Positions 1-6,646 of a stretch of 10,787 bases of DNA are shown here, piece by piece. The stretch is from JBFFXF01 sp041569895 (lineage in GTDB: Bacteria > Planctomycetota > UBA8108 > JACQVS01), in contig JBFFXF010000258.1 in NCBI GenBank assembly GCA_041569895.1, positions 1 to 10,787 on the forward strand. The letters run 5' to 3'. Under the pieces are notes generated by a model. It ran no database searches and was not told the DNA's origin. It saw nothing but the letters and a program-made list of their open reading frames with translations. The stretch's first letter is position 1, and each line of letters starts with the position of its first letter. The position numbers and the translations under genes were made by a program.

Positions 1-33
1 CCTGCCCTTTGGAGGAGATTCGGCTCTTCATGG

Positions 34-56
34 AGTAAAGAATATCGCTCTTTACT
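34..56 (+). terminator. Possible intrinsic terminator hairpin
   Basis: AGTAAAGA (34-41) and TCTTTACT (49-56) form a perfect 8-bp stem with a 7-nt loop, and four Ts (56-59) follow. The orientation suits a plus-strand gene ending left of the window. The stem is AT-rich, so it is weaker than a typical terminator. It lies in the only AT-rich patch nearby (about 45% GC over 1-60 by hand count). A second hairpin, CGCGGC (74-79) with GCCGCG (84-89), lies between it and the DUF2520 stop and could help end that minus-strand transcript, but has no T-tract. I see no gene in 1-146. Confidence 0.3.
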
Positions 57-146
57 TTTGTCGTCAAGAATCCCGCGGCTCCCGCCGCGCCGTGTCCCCG
101 AGGCTCACGCAATCATGTCGCGGAGTGGCGCAGGGGTGCCCGGGGA

Positions 147-665
147 TCAACCGAGCAGCCGTCTGAGGGCGGTCCTGCGGGCGGGAGACAGCCGTCCGGC
201 GCGCGCGGCGATCTCCAGCAACCGGCGGGACAGCTCGCGGTGGGCGCGCTCGGCCGCTCGCGAGCCGCGCCGCAGGCGACGCAGGTGTGCGGCGACGGTC
301 GCCGCGTCCCCCCGCACGACGGGGCCGGTCAGCGCGCCCTCCAGCCCGTCGTGCGCGGCCTGCTCCAGCGTGCCGCGCGCCAGCGGCAGCAGCGCGTCGA
401 GCGCCTCCCGCCGCCGTAGACCGGCGCGCTCCAGCACCCCGGCCGCCAGGTCGAGCAGCGCCAGCAGGTCGTTCGAGGCCATCGCGGCCGCGGCGTGGTA
501 CAGCTCGCGCTCGCGGGGTCGGGCCGTGGCGGGAAGGCGCAGCGGCACCAGCCCCAGGTCGCGCGCCAGCCGGCGGGCGGCCGCAACGGCGCGCCGGTCG
601 CCCTCGATGCGCGCCCGGCTGCCGCGCAGCAGGGCCGCGGCGCGCAGCAGCTCTTCGGGCAGGAG
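147..665 (-). CDS. 5'-truncated DUF2520 family protein, C-terminal domain only
   Basis: About 172 residues read on the minus strand to a TGA at 147-149. They match the C-terminal helical domain of Rossmann-like/DUF2520 proteins. Recognisable pieces are RIEGD followed by AARRLARDLGLVPLRLP, then ELYHAAAAMASNDLLALLDLA, EALDALLPLARGTLEQAA, and ALTGPVVRGDAATVAAHL. Complete family members are roughly 250-300 residues, with an N-terminal NAD(P)-binding Rossmann domain (GxGxxG) ahead of this; they resemble 6-phosphogluconate dehydrogenase-like and ketopantoate reductase-like oxidoreductases, and their substrate is not established. Here the Rossmann domain is absent: past about 665 the frame stays open to 2024, but only as the antisense of the propeller gene. 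No start codon in the remaining domain has a convincing ribosome site. Local GC is about 81% (181-660, hand count). Without the nucleotide-binding domain the product should not be a functional enzyme. Family call fairly firm; the upper boundary is uncertain by some 30 nt. Confidence 0.72.
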   Translation of the reverse strand, partial: LLPEELLRAAALLRGSRARIEGDRRAVAAARRLARDLGLVPLRLPATARPRERELYHAAAAMASNDLLALLDLAAGVLERAGLRRREALDALLPLARGTLEQAAHDGLEGALTGPVVRGDAATVAAHLRRLRRGSRAAERAHRELSRRLLEIAARAGRLSPARRTALRRLLG

Positions 666-700
666 GAGTGGGCGAAGGGGTTCGAGGCGCTCGATCGCCT
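640..700. other. Breakpoint joining two decapitated divergent genes
   Basis: DUF2520 homology on the minus strand fades out here (last plausible family residues LRPLLLPEELLRAA, about 640-677). Protein-like sequence of the propeller gene on the plus strand starts in the same place (LFGQEEWAKGFEALDRLLA, from 651). Neither gene has room for its start codon, signal peptide or promoter. GC falls from about 81% to the left to about 75% in the next 360 bp. I see no flanking inverted repeats, target duplication or transposase remnant. Deletion between divergent genes, inversion, or assembly chimerism would all look like this. Confidence 0.55.
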
Positions 701-3700
701 GCTCGCGAGCGCCGTGCCGTCTGCCCCGCACGGGCCCGACGCGGTGAGGACGGCGACGTTTCACGCCGCGGACGGAATACGGCACGTCCCCCTGCACCTC
801 GCCCTGCGCCGCCTCCTCCTCGAGCTGCCCCCGGCGGCGATCGACGTGTATCGCCGGACGTACGAGGCGCCGGCGCGCGAGCAGCTCGCCTCGGCGCTCG
901 GGCAGCCCTTCGTCGAGTCGCTCGACGCGCTCGATGCGATCGCCTCTCGCTACCCCGCGACCGACGCGGCGATCGACGCGCTCTCGGCGCTGGGAGACCG
1001 GGCGCTCGACCTCGGCCAGCCCGCTCGCGCGGCGAAGGCGTTCGCCGCCGCCATCGATCTCGCTCGCGTTGTCCGGAACGGCTCCGGTGACGAGACGAGC
1101 GCACCCGACGGTGACGACCTCGACCGGCGCCTGACCGTGCTTCTCGTCAAGTCGGCGCTCGCGAGCGCGCTCTCCGGGCGGCCGCGGCGCGCCACGGCGC
1201 TGCTCGAGGAGGCGGTCGAGCGTGGCGCCGGGAGCACGGTCACCGTCGCGGGCGAGACCGTCGGCCTCGAGGACTTGCCGGAGCGTCTGCTCGCCCGCTA
1301 CCTCCGGTCGACGGACGCGATCGCGGCGCGAGTCTCGACGGACGCCGCCGATCCGTCGACGTCCCTGGGATGCCGGGCGTCCTGGATCCATTCCCCGGCC
1401 GGACGCCTCGAGGAGGCGAGCGCCAGCGGCGCGGACGAGGGCGACACCGATGGTGTGGACGATCCGGACGCCGTGGCGCGCCCGGCGGTCGGGCGGCGCA
1501 CGCCGCTTCGGCGGACCGATCCGGGGCGCGCGTTCCCGCCGACGCGAGTGACGGCGGCGGGAGGTCGGATCCTGATCCGCAACGACGCGGCGCTCCTCGC
1601 GCTCGACGCCGCCACCGGAAAGATCGGGTGGACGGCTCCGGTCTCGGTCTCCACGGCGGCGTCGCGTGCCGGCGTCACCGGTGACCGGGGTGGCCGGGAT
1701 GTCGGGGTGGTGCGGCGACCGGGCGACGCGACGCTCGTCGTCGTCGTCGATCCGCGCAGCCCGCCGGCCCTCGATCAGAACGACAAGCTCGTCCTCGCCC
1801 CGAACGCGCTCGCCTCGTTCGACCTCGACGACGGGTCGTCGGCGTGGCGGCTCGGCGGCGCCGGCAGCTTCCCGAAGATCCTGCGCTCGGTGACGTTCAC
1901 GGCGCCGCCGACGCGGGCGTCCGATCGGGTGCTGGTCGCGCCGGCGTTCCGCGCGGACGGGATGCACGTCGTCGCGCTGACCCCCGACGGAGAGTTCCTC
2001 TGGATCTCGAAGGTCCACGGGCACGACGCCGCGCTCCTCAAGCGCGACAGGACGGTCGCGCTGCGCACGGCGCGGCTCGCCGTCGGCGACGGTCTCTGCA
2101 TCGCGCAGCCGGGAGACGGCGCCGTGGCGGCGATCGAGATCGCCAGCGGCGCGGTGCGGTGGATCTCACGCTACCGCACGCTCGGCGCCGTCAGCAGCGG
2201 CAACGTGAGTCGCGCGCTGTGGGCGCCAGCCGATCCGGCGATCGAGGCGGGGGTCGCCGTCGTCGCGCCGCCGGACTCCTCGTGGCTCGTCGGGTTCGAC
2301 CTCGACGGCGGCCAGACGATCTGGGAGCGGAACTGGAGCGGCGACGTCTTCCAGTTCCTCGGAACGGCGGACGGGCTCGCGTTCGTGTCGGGCGGCGTCG
2401 TCGAGGCCATCGACGTCGCCACCGGCGAGACGCGCTGGCGCTCGTCGCCGCTCGAGTTCGCTGCCGGTCACGGTGTCCTGGCCGGCTCGCGCATCTACCT
2501 GCCGCTCGAGGACGAGATCGCCGTCCTCGAGTGCGCCACCGGGCGGCTCGTGTCGCGTACGGGCTTCAGCGATCCGCGCACGCCGGAGCCCCGGCCGGGC
2601 AACCTCGCGCTCGCGCGGATCCCGGATGGCGCCGCATCGCACGGACTCGATCGAGGTGCTCCCGCGGCCCGTCTCGTGGCGGTCGGCGCGTGGGGAGTGG
2701 CGCTCATGGAGCCGTTCGAGCAGACCCGTTCGTCGATCGACGCGCTCCGGGACGAGGGCACGACGCGGGCCCGCGCGCGCCTGCTCGCCGCTGAGGGACG
2801 AGACGAGGCGGCGCTGCGATTGCTCGCCGCCGAGCTCGAGTCGGGCGCCGATGTCGAGCCCTCGCCGGAGAGGCGCGCGGAGCTCACCGCGTTGATTATC
2901 GACATCGCCCTCGGCGCGGCGATCCGTCGCGGCGATCCCGGGCCGATCACCACCGTCCTCGCGATGTCCGGGCTCGAGCTCGACACCGCGGTCGCCGTGA
3001 TGCTCCGGATCGAGCTCGCGGGCCTGCTCGAGCGTTCCGATCCGGCTCGCGCCGCGAAGATCTATCGCGACGTCATCCGACGACTCGAGGCGCGCTCCCC
3101 GCCGTCTCCGGTCGACACGCCCGAGGGAACGCGTGCTGCGCCCGACGTCTACTGCGCGGACTCGCTCCGCCGGCTGGTGCTCTCGGGACTGGCGCCGGAG
3201 CCCGAGGAGGACGCGATGGAGCTGCGCGCGCGCCTCGATGGCGTGCCGGCGGATGCGGGCGAGGCGAGAGCGGCGCTGCGGTCGCTCGCGCTCGAGCGTC
3301 CCTGGGTCCGGGAGGCAGCCGCGGCGCTGGCGCGGCTCGCCCGCCTCCACGCCGCGCGCGGGGATCTCGCCGCCACGGCGAGCGCGATCGAGCGCCTGCG
3401 CGCGTACCCCGGACTCGGCGCCAACGACTTCCTCGCCGATCTCGGGCTCCGCTTCGCCGACAGCCTCCACCCGCCGGAGCGACTGCCCGCGGAGCTGCGA
3501 CCCGCGCTCGAGCCGGTGCTCGAGTGGAAGCAGGCGTTCTGGAAGGCCAACGAGGGCTTCCTGGTCGCGACCGCCACCGGATCCGAGCCGCTCGAGTGGA
3601 TCCCCGTCCTCAAGCAGGGCAAGCTGCGTCTCTTCTCGGCGGCGGGCGAGCTCGCCGCCGAGGTCGACCTCGTCGACTACCCCGACGTCGAGAAGGCCAA

Positions 3701-5567
3701 GTCGGCGCTCCAGTCGCACCTCGAGGAGCCCGCGCTCGCGCTCGGTCGCGCCGAAGACGTCGTCCTCTTCACGGCGGCGGGGGTGTACCAGCTGCGCGGG
3801 CCGAAGCTCGAGTCGATCGGCTGGCGGCACACGTACGCGCATCCGCTCGACACGCTCTTCAAGAAGCATCAGCGCAGCGGCTGGAGCGTCGCGACGCTGT
3901 CTCGGATCACCGGCAACATCTTCGCGACGCCGATCGTCACGCCGGACCGTCGCGAGGGCGTCATTCTCATGCCGGACGGCGAGCTGTTCAGCGTCGATCT
4001 CGCGACCGGCAAGGTGGTCTATCGCGTGGGCGATGTCGAGCGTGTCCCCTTCGGTTCGCCGCGGCTCGTCGGCCACGAGGTGCTCGCGCCGACGGTCGAG
4101 CCCGCCGGGCTGGTGAGCTACTCGCTCCTCCACCGCGGCGCGCGAAGCCTGGCCGCGGGAGACGCCGAGGTGATCCGCGCCTCGTACGAGAGCACCGCGT
4201 CCGACATCTTCCGCTGGGCGCGCGTGCCGGACTTCGCCATCGCGCTCGACACGCAGCGCGGCGTCGAGGTGCTGGACGACCGCACCAGACGGCTCCTGTG
4301 GCGCGAGAACGCGACGCGCGAGACTCCGAGTCTCGTCCGGGCGGGCGCGGACGTCGTGTGGGTCGCCGATCCCGCTGGCGAGCTCGTCGCGCGCTCGACG
4401 TTCGGCGGGCGCCGGGTCTGGTCGCTGCCGATCCCGCGCAACGCCATGCCCGTCGCGTCGTACCGCGCCGACACCGTGGAGGCCGACGGCCCCGCGACGC
4501 GCGCGTTCTGGATCGCGCTGGCGATCGACGCGCCGCCGCCGGGCGTCCGGTCGTTCACGCCCATCACACAGACCGGCAGCGAGCTGCGCCTGCTGCGCGT
4601 CAGCGAGGACGGCCAGTTGCTCGCCGAGACCCGCGTCGGCGGTCGTGGGGTCACCTTCACCGGACAGCGCTGGGTCCTCGGCGACCGCTGGGTGCTCGCC
4701 TACAACGAGGTCGACGAGAAGGGCCGCTGGCTCTCGCGCGTCAGCGGCTTCGACCCCGCCAGTGGCGATCTGCGCGCGCTGCTCGAGGCGCCGATCTCCG
4801 GCAAGGGCACGGGGCTGCCGCCGACGCTCGCCGTCGTCCGGGGAGGTGAGGACCGCGCCCTCGCGCTCGCCGTCGGCAACGCGACCGGCTTTGGCCTCTT
4901 CGGGACGCGGGTGCGCATGGTCCAGCAGATGCTGATCGCGGAGGGCGCCATCTGGCGCTACTTCCCGGGGACCGCCGAGCCCTCACCCGGTCTCGAGTGG
5001 ACGGCTCTCGATTTCGACGACAGCGGCTGGAAGGAGGGGCCGAGCGGCTTCGGGTACGGCGACGACGACGACGCCACCGTGCTCGACGACATGCAGGGCA
5101 ACTACACGACGCTCTTCATTCGCCACGTCGTCGAGGTCGAGGACCCGGCGCGGTTCGAGAACGTCATCCTCTCGGTGAAGTCCGACGATGGCTTCGTCGC
5201 CTATATCAACGGCGAGGAGGCCGGTCGCTTCCGCGCCGGGGCGCCCGGCGAGCGCTTGCCGCACACCGCGACCGGGCAGGAGGCGCGCGAGCCGCTGGTC
5301 GCCGACGAGGTCGACGTCAAGGAGCACCTGGTCGCCGGACGCAACATCCTGGCGCTCTTCGGCATCAACCGCAGCCCGACGAGCTCCGACTTCACGCTGA
5401 TCCCGGTGCTGCGCGGCGAGATCAACCCGCTGCGGCCGACGGCGAAGAAGGACGCCGGGCCGGCGGGCGGCGACGCGGACGACCGCGACGGCAAGTCCGG
5501 CGACGTCGACGAAAAGAGCGAGGCCGACGTCGAGGAGAAGGAGACCGTCGAGCGGAAGGGCCGCTGA
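651..5567 (+). CDS. Giant TPR/double PQQ-type beta-propeller protein with C-terminal beta-sandwich (5' truncated)
   Basis: One open frame of about 1,640 supported codons ends at TGA 5565-5567. The frame is open from a GTG at 495, but its first 50 or so codons are antisense to the DUF2520 domain, so the native start and probable signal peptide are lost. Residue numbers count from that GTG. Residues 54-200 are helical, ending in a TPR-like ALGDRALDLGQPARAAKAFAAAIDLA. Residues 358-736 form a PQQ-type propeller with repeated D-x-x-(T/S/D)G-x-x-x-W turns (LDAATGKIGW, FDLDDGSSAW, IEIASGAVRW, FDLDGGQTIW, IDVATGETRW). About 745-1012 is helical again. About 1016-1479 looks like a second, more diverged propeller (VDLATGKVVY). 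Residues 1480-1642 start IWRYFPGT-EPSPG and contain DDSGWKEGPSGFGYGDDDDA and DDGFVAYINGEEAGR, a beta-sandwich also seen near lamin-tail/CotH domains in planctomycete surface proteins. The tail is charged K/D/E. Likely a periplasmic or surface scaffold; an enzymatic PQQ role is not shown. Convergent with the next gene, 10 nt apart. Confidence 0.82.
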   Translation, partial: LFGQEEWAKGFEALDRLLASAVPSAPHGPDAVRTATFHAADGIRHVPLHLALRRLLLELPPAAIDVYRRTYEAPAREQLASALGQPFVESLDALDAIASRYPATDAAIDALSALGDRALDLGQPARAAKAFAAAIDLARVVRNGSGDETSAPDGDDLDRRLTVLLVKSALASALSGRPRRATALLEEAVERGAGSTVTVAGETVGLEDLPERLLARYLRSTDAIAARVSTDAADPSTSLGCRASWIHSPAGRLEEASASGADEGDTDGVDDPDAVARPAVGRRTPLRRTDPGRAFPPTRVTAAGGRILIRNDAALLALDAATGKIGWTAPVSVSTAASRAGVTGDRGGRDVGVVRRPGDATLVVVVDPRSPPALDQNDKLVLAPNALASFDLDDGSSAWRLGGAGSFPKILRSVTFTAPPTRASDRVLVAPAFRADGMHVVALTPDGEFLWISKVHGHDAALLKRDRTVALRTARLAVGDGLCIAQPGDGAVAAIEIASGAVRWISRYRTLGAVSSGNVSRALWAPADPAIEAGVAVVAPPDSSWLVGFDLDGGQTIWERNWSGDVFQFLGTADGLAFVSGGVVEAIDVATGETRWRSSPLEFAAGHGVLAGSRIYLPLEDEIAVLECATGRLVSRTGFSDPRTPEPRPGNLALARIPDGAASHGLDRGAPAARLVAVGAWGVALMEPFEQTRSSIDALRDEGTTRARARLLAAEGRDEAALRLLAAELESGADVEPSPERRAELTALIIDIALGAAIRRGDPGPITTVLAMSGLELDTAVAVMLRIELAGLLERSDPARAAKIYRDVIRRLEARSPPSPVDTPEGTRAAPDVYCADSLRRLVLSGLAPEPEEDAMELRARLDGVPADAGEARAALRSLALERPWVREAAAALARLARLHAARGDLAATASAIERLRAYPGLGANDFLADLGLRFADSLHPPERLPAELRPALEPVLEWKQAFWKANEGFLVATATGSEPLEWIPVLKQGKLRLFSAAGELAAEVDLVDYPDVEKAKSALQSHLEEPALALGRAEDVVLFTAAGVYQLRGPKLESIGWRHTYAHPLDTLFKKHQRSGWSVATLSRITGNIFATPIVTPDRREGVILMPDGELFSVDLATGKVVYRVGDVERVPFGSPRLVGHEVLAPTVEPAGLVSYSLLHRGARSLAAGDAEVIRASYESTASDIFRWARVPDFAIALDTQRGVEVLDDRTRRLLWRENATRETPSLVRAGADVVWVADPAGELVARSTFGGRRVWSLPIPRNAMPVASYRADTVEADGPATRAFWIALAIDAPPPGVRSFTPITQTGSELRLLRVSEDGQLLAETRVGGRGVTFTGQRWVLGDRWVLAYNEVDEKGRWLSRVSGFDPASGDLRALLEAPISGKGTGLPPTLAVVRGGEDRALALAVGNATGFGLFGTRVRMVQQMLIAEGAIWRYFPGTAEPSPGLEWTALDFDDSGWKEGPSGFGYGDDDDATVLDDMQGNYTTLFIRHVVEVEDPARFENVILSVKSDDGFVAYINGEEAGRFRAGAPGERLPHTATGQEAREPLVADEVDVKEHLVAGRNILALFGINRSPTSSDFTLIPVLRGEINPLRPTAKKDAGPAGGDADDRDGKSGDVDEKSEADVEEKETVERKGR

Positions 5568-5577
5568 GACTGCTCCC

Positions 5578-6399
5578 TCAGGCGTCGCCGAGCCCCTCCT
5601 TGATCTGCTTCGCCGTCTTCTCGTAGTCGAGCTTGCCCTTGATGATCAGCCGGGTGATGGTCCCCGACACCGAGCCGCCCCAGACGAAGCCGACGCGTCC
5701 CGATTCGTATCGATCCGCCTTGTACTTCAGGGCCGCCTTCTTGCGACCCTCGCGGTGCGCCTCGTAGACGCCGTCCTTGACCACGAGCTTGATCTTGCCG
5801 GTCTGGTTGAAGACCACCGGCTGCGTCCTGCCGCGACGGCGGCCCGGCCGGCCGTTCTTCGCGAACGACGCGCATTGCGAGCCGTAGTTGCTGCCGATCA
5901 TCGCCCCCTTCTCGTTGCAGAGGACGACCGCCGCGACGTGGCTCGACTTGTGGTTGATGTGCTGCAGGAAGTGCATCTCCGCCTCGACGTCGTCCGTGAA
6001 CCACGCCTTGATCAGCGCCACGCCGGCGTTCGAGACGCGCAGGCCGGGATCACCCCCGACGACGACCTCCTCCTCGAAGATCGTGTATCGGAAGGGCGAC
6101 TTGAGGCTCTCGCCGAGCCGGCGGTGAAAGATGACCCGGTGGGCCTCGGATTTCGCCTTGAAGTTGAAGTCCATCATCACCGTGCCGTCGTCGGCGAACT
6201 CCAGCTTCGTCGGGGCGAGGTAGCGCTTGAGGTTCTCGCGAACGTACTTCTCGTCAGGGGAGAGCTCGCGCGCCTTCTCCCCGGACTTCTCCTCGGTCTT
6301 CTTCTTGCCGAGCTCGATTTCGCCCTCCTGGCCGGGGAGCGTCGCCGGCGAGAGGAAGAGGACGAGCGCGAAAACGACGACGATGCGGTGCACACACAT
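5578..6399 (-). CDS. Exported protein of unknown function, possible concanavalin-like fold
   Basis: 273 residues. The ATG at 6399 is chosen because GGAGG lies 5 nt upstream and a signal peptide follows at once (MCVHRIVVVFALVLFLSPATLPGQ). An in-frame ATG at 6456 would add 19 Arg-rich residues before the signal peptide and would sit almost at the predicted transcription start. After a charged linker (about 28-50, K/E-rich) the mature part is beta-rich, with alternating hydrophobic strands. It ends in GRVGFVWGGSVSGTITRLIIKGKLD (about 235-258), the kind of closing strand pair found in LamG, DUF1080 and other concanavalin A-like glucanase/lectin folds. That fold is an inference; I recognise no family signature or catalytic residues. 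Cysteines at 161 and 176 could form a disulfide; a basic GRPGRRRGR stretch lies at 183-191. It has its own promoter and faces the propeller gene tail to tail. A role outside the cytoplasm is likely, function unknown. Confidence 0.85.
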   Translation of the reverse strand: MCVHRIVVVFALVLFLSPATLPGQEGEIELGKKKTEEKSGEKARELSPDEKYVRENLKRYLAPTKLEFADDGTVMMDFNFKAKSEAHRVIFHRRLGESLKSPFRYTIFEEEVVVGGDPGLRVSNAGVALIKAWFTDDVEAEMHFLQHINHKSSHVAAVVLCNEKGAMIGSNYGSQCASFAKNGRPGRRRGRTQPVVFNQTGKIKLVVKDGVYEAHREGRKKAALKYKADRYESGRVGFVWGGSVSGTITRLIIKGKLDYEKTAKQIKEGLGDA

Positions 6400-6404
6400 G
6401 GGCC

Positions 6405-6409
6405 CCTCC
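6405..6409 (-). promoter_or_regulatory. Shine-Dalgarno GGAGG deciding the start at 6399
   Basis: GGAGG on the minus strand is followed by 5 nt (GGCCC) and ATG. It selects the start directly before the signal peptide over the upstream in-frame ATG. Confidence 0.8.
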
Positions 6410-6465
6410 GTTCTTGGCGTTCGGACGCGGCGCGCGACGCGCGCGGCGTGGATCATCGCTGACCG

Positions 6466-6494
6466 AGGATAGCCGAGGTCCTCGCCGCGCTCAA
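6466..6494 (-). promoter_or_regulatory. Sigma70-type promoter of the exported protein gene
   Basis: Minus strand: -35 TTGAGC (6489-6494), 17-nt spacer, -10 TATCCT (6466-6471). Predicted transcription start is near 6459, giving a leader of about 60 nt before ATG 6399. Both hexamers match consensus at 4 of 6 positions with ideal spacing, in otherwise very GC-rich sequence. Confidence 0.55.
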
Positions 6495-6563
6495 GGTTCG
6501 ATCGTCACCAGCCGGCGGCCCCGCCGATGGGTCAGGCGAGATCGCGTGTCGGGCCGGCGTCGC

Positions 6564-6646
6564 TCAGAAGCGCACGTGGATCAGAGGCGCAGTGCGTCAG
6601 AAGCGCATCGTGGCGTCAGAAGCGCATCGTGGCGTCAGAAGCGCAT
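6564..6646. repeat. Short tandem repeats over the 3' end of the cytochrome-WD40 gene
   Basis: The core TCAGARGCGCA occurs five times, starting at 6564, 6581, 6597, 6616 and 6635 (spacing 17, 16, 19, 19). The last three copies belong to a nearly exact 19-nt unit, TGGCGTCAGAAGCGCATCG; the first two are degenerate. On the minus strand each of the last three reads ATGCGCTTCTGA, the final Met-Arg-Phe-stop of the WD40 gene, so its stop codon is itself in the array. 19 is not a multiple of 3, so each unit shifts frame. Unit and spacer are far too short for CRISPR. It probably arose by replication slippage; it could act after the stop, but no terminator hairpin is evident. Confidence 0.75.

Noticed and set aside
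495..650. Upstream extension of the propeller gene to GTG 495
   Set aside because: These codons are antisense to the well-conserved DUF2520 domain and encode low-complexity Gln/Arg/Gly/Ala sequence with no signal peptide or ribosome site.
666..2024. Long minus-strand open frame continuing upstream of the DUF2520 domain
   Set aside because: It is Arg-rich shadow coding opposite the propeller gene, with no Rossmann motif (GxGxxG); frames stay open by chance at this GC content.
2166..4133. 655-codon minus-strand open frame
   Set aside because: Arg/Glu-rich, without any domain pattern, fully opposite the propeller gene, whose own sequence shows clear PQQ repeats.
6427..6446. GC-alternating inverted repeat (GCGCGCGACGCGCGC) as a terminator or operator
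   Set aside because: It is in a 5' leader, has no T-tract, and such alternation is expected by chance at this GC content.
6564..6646. CRISPR-like array
   Set aside because: The 11-19 nt repeats leave no real spacers, copies are degenerate, and there are no cas genes.
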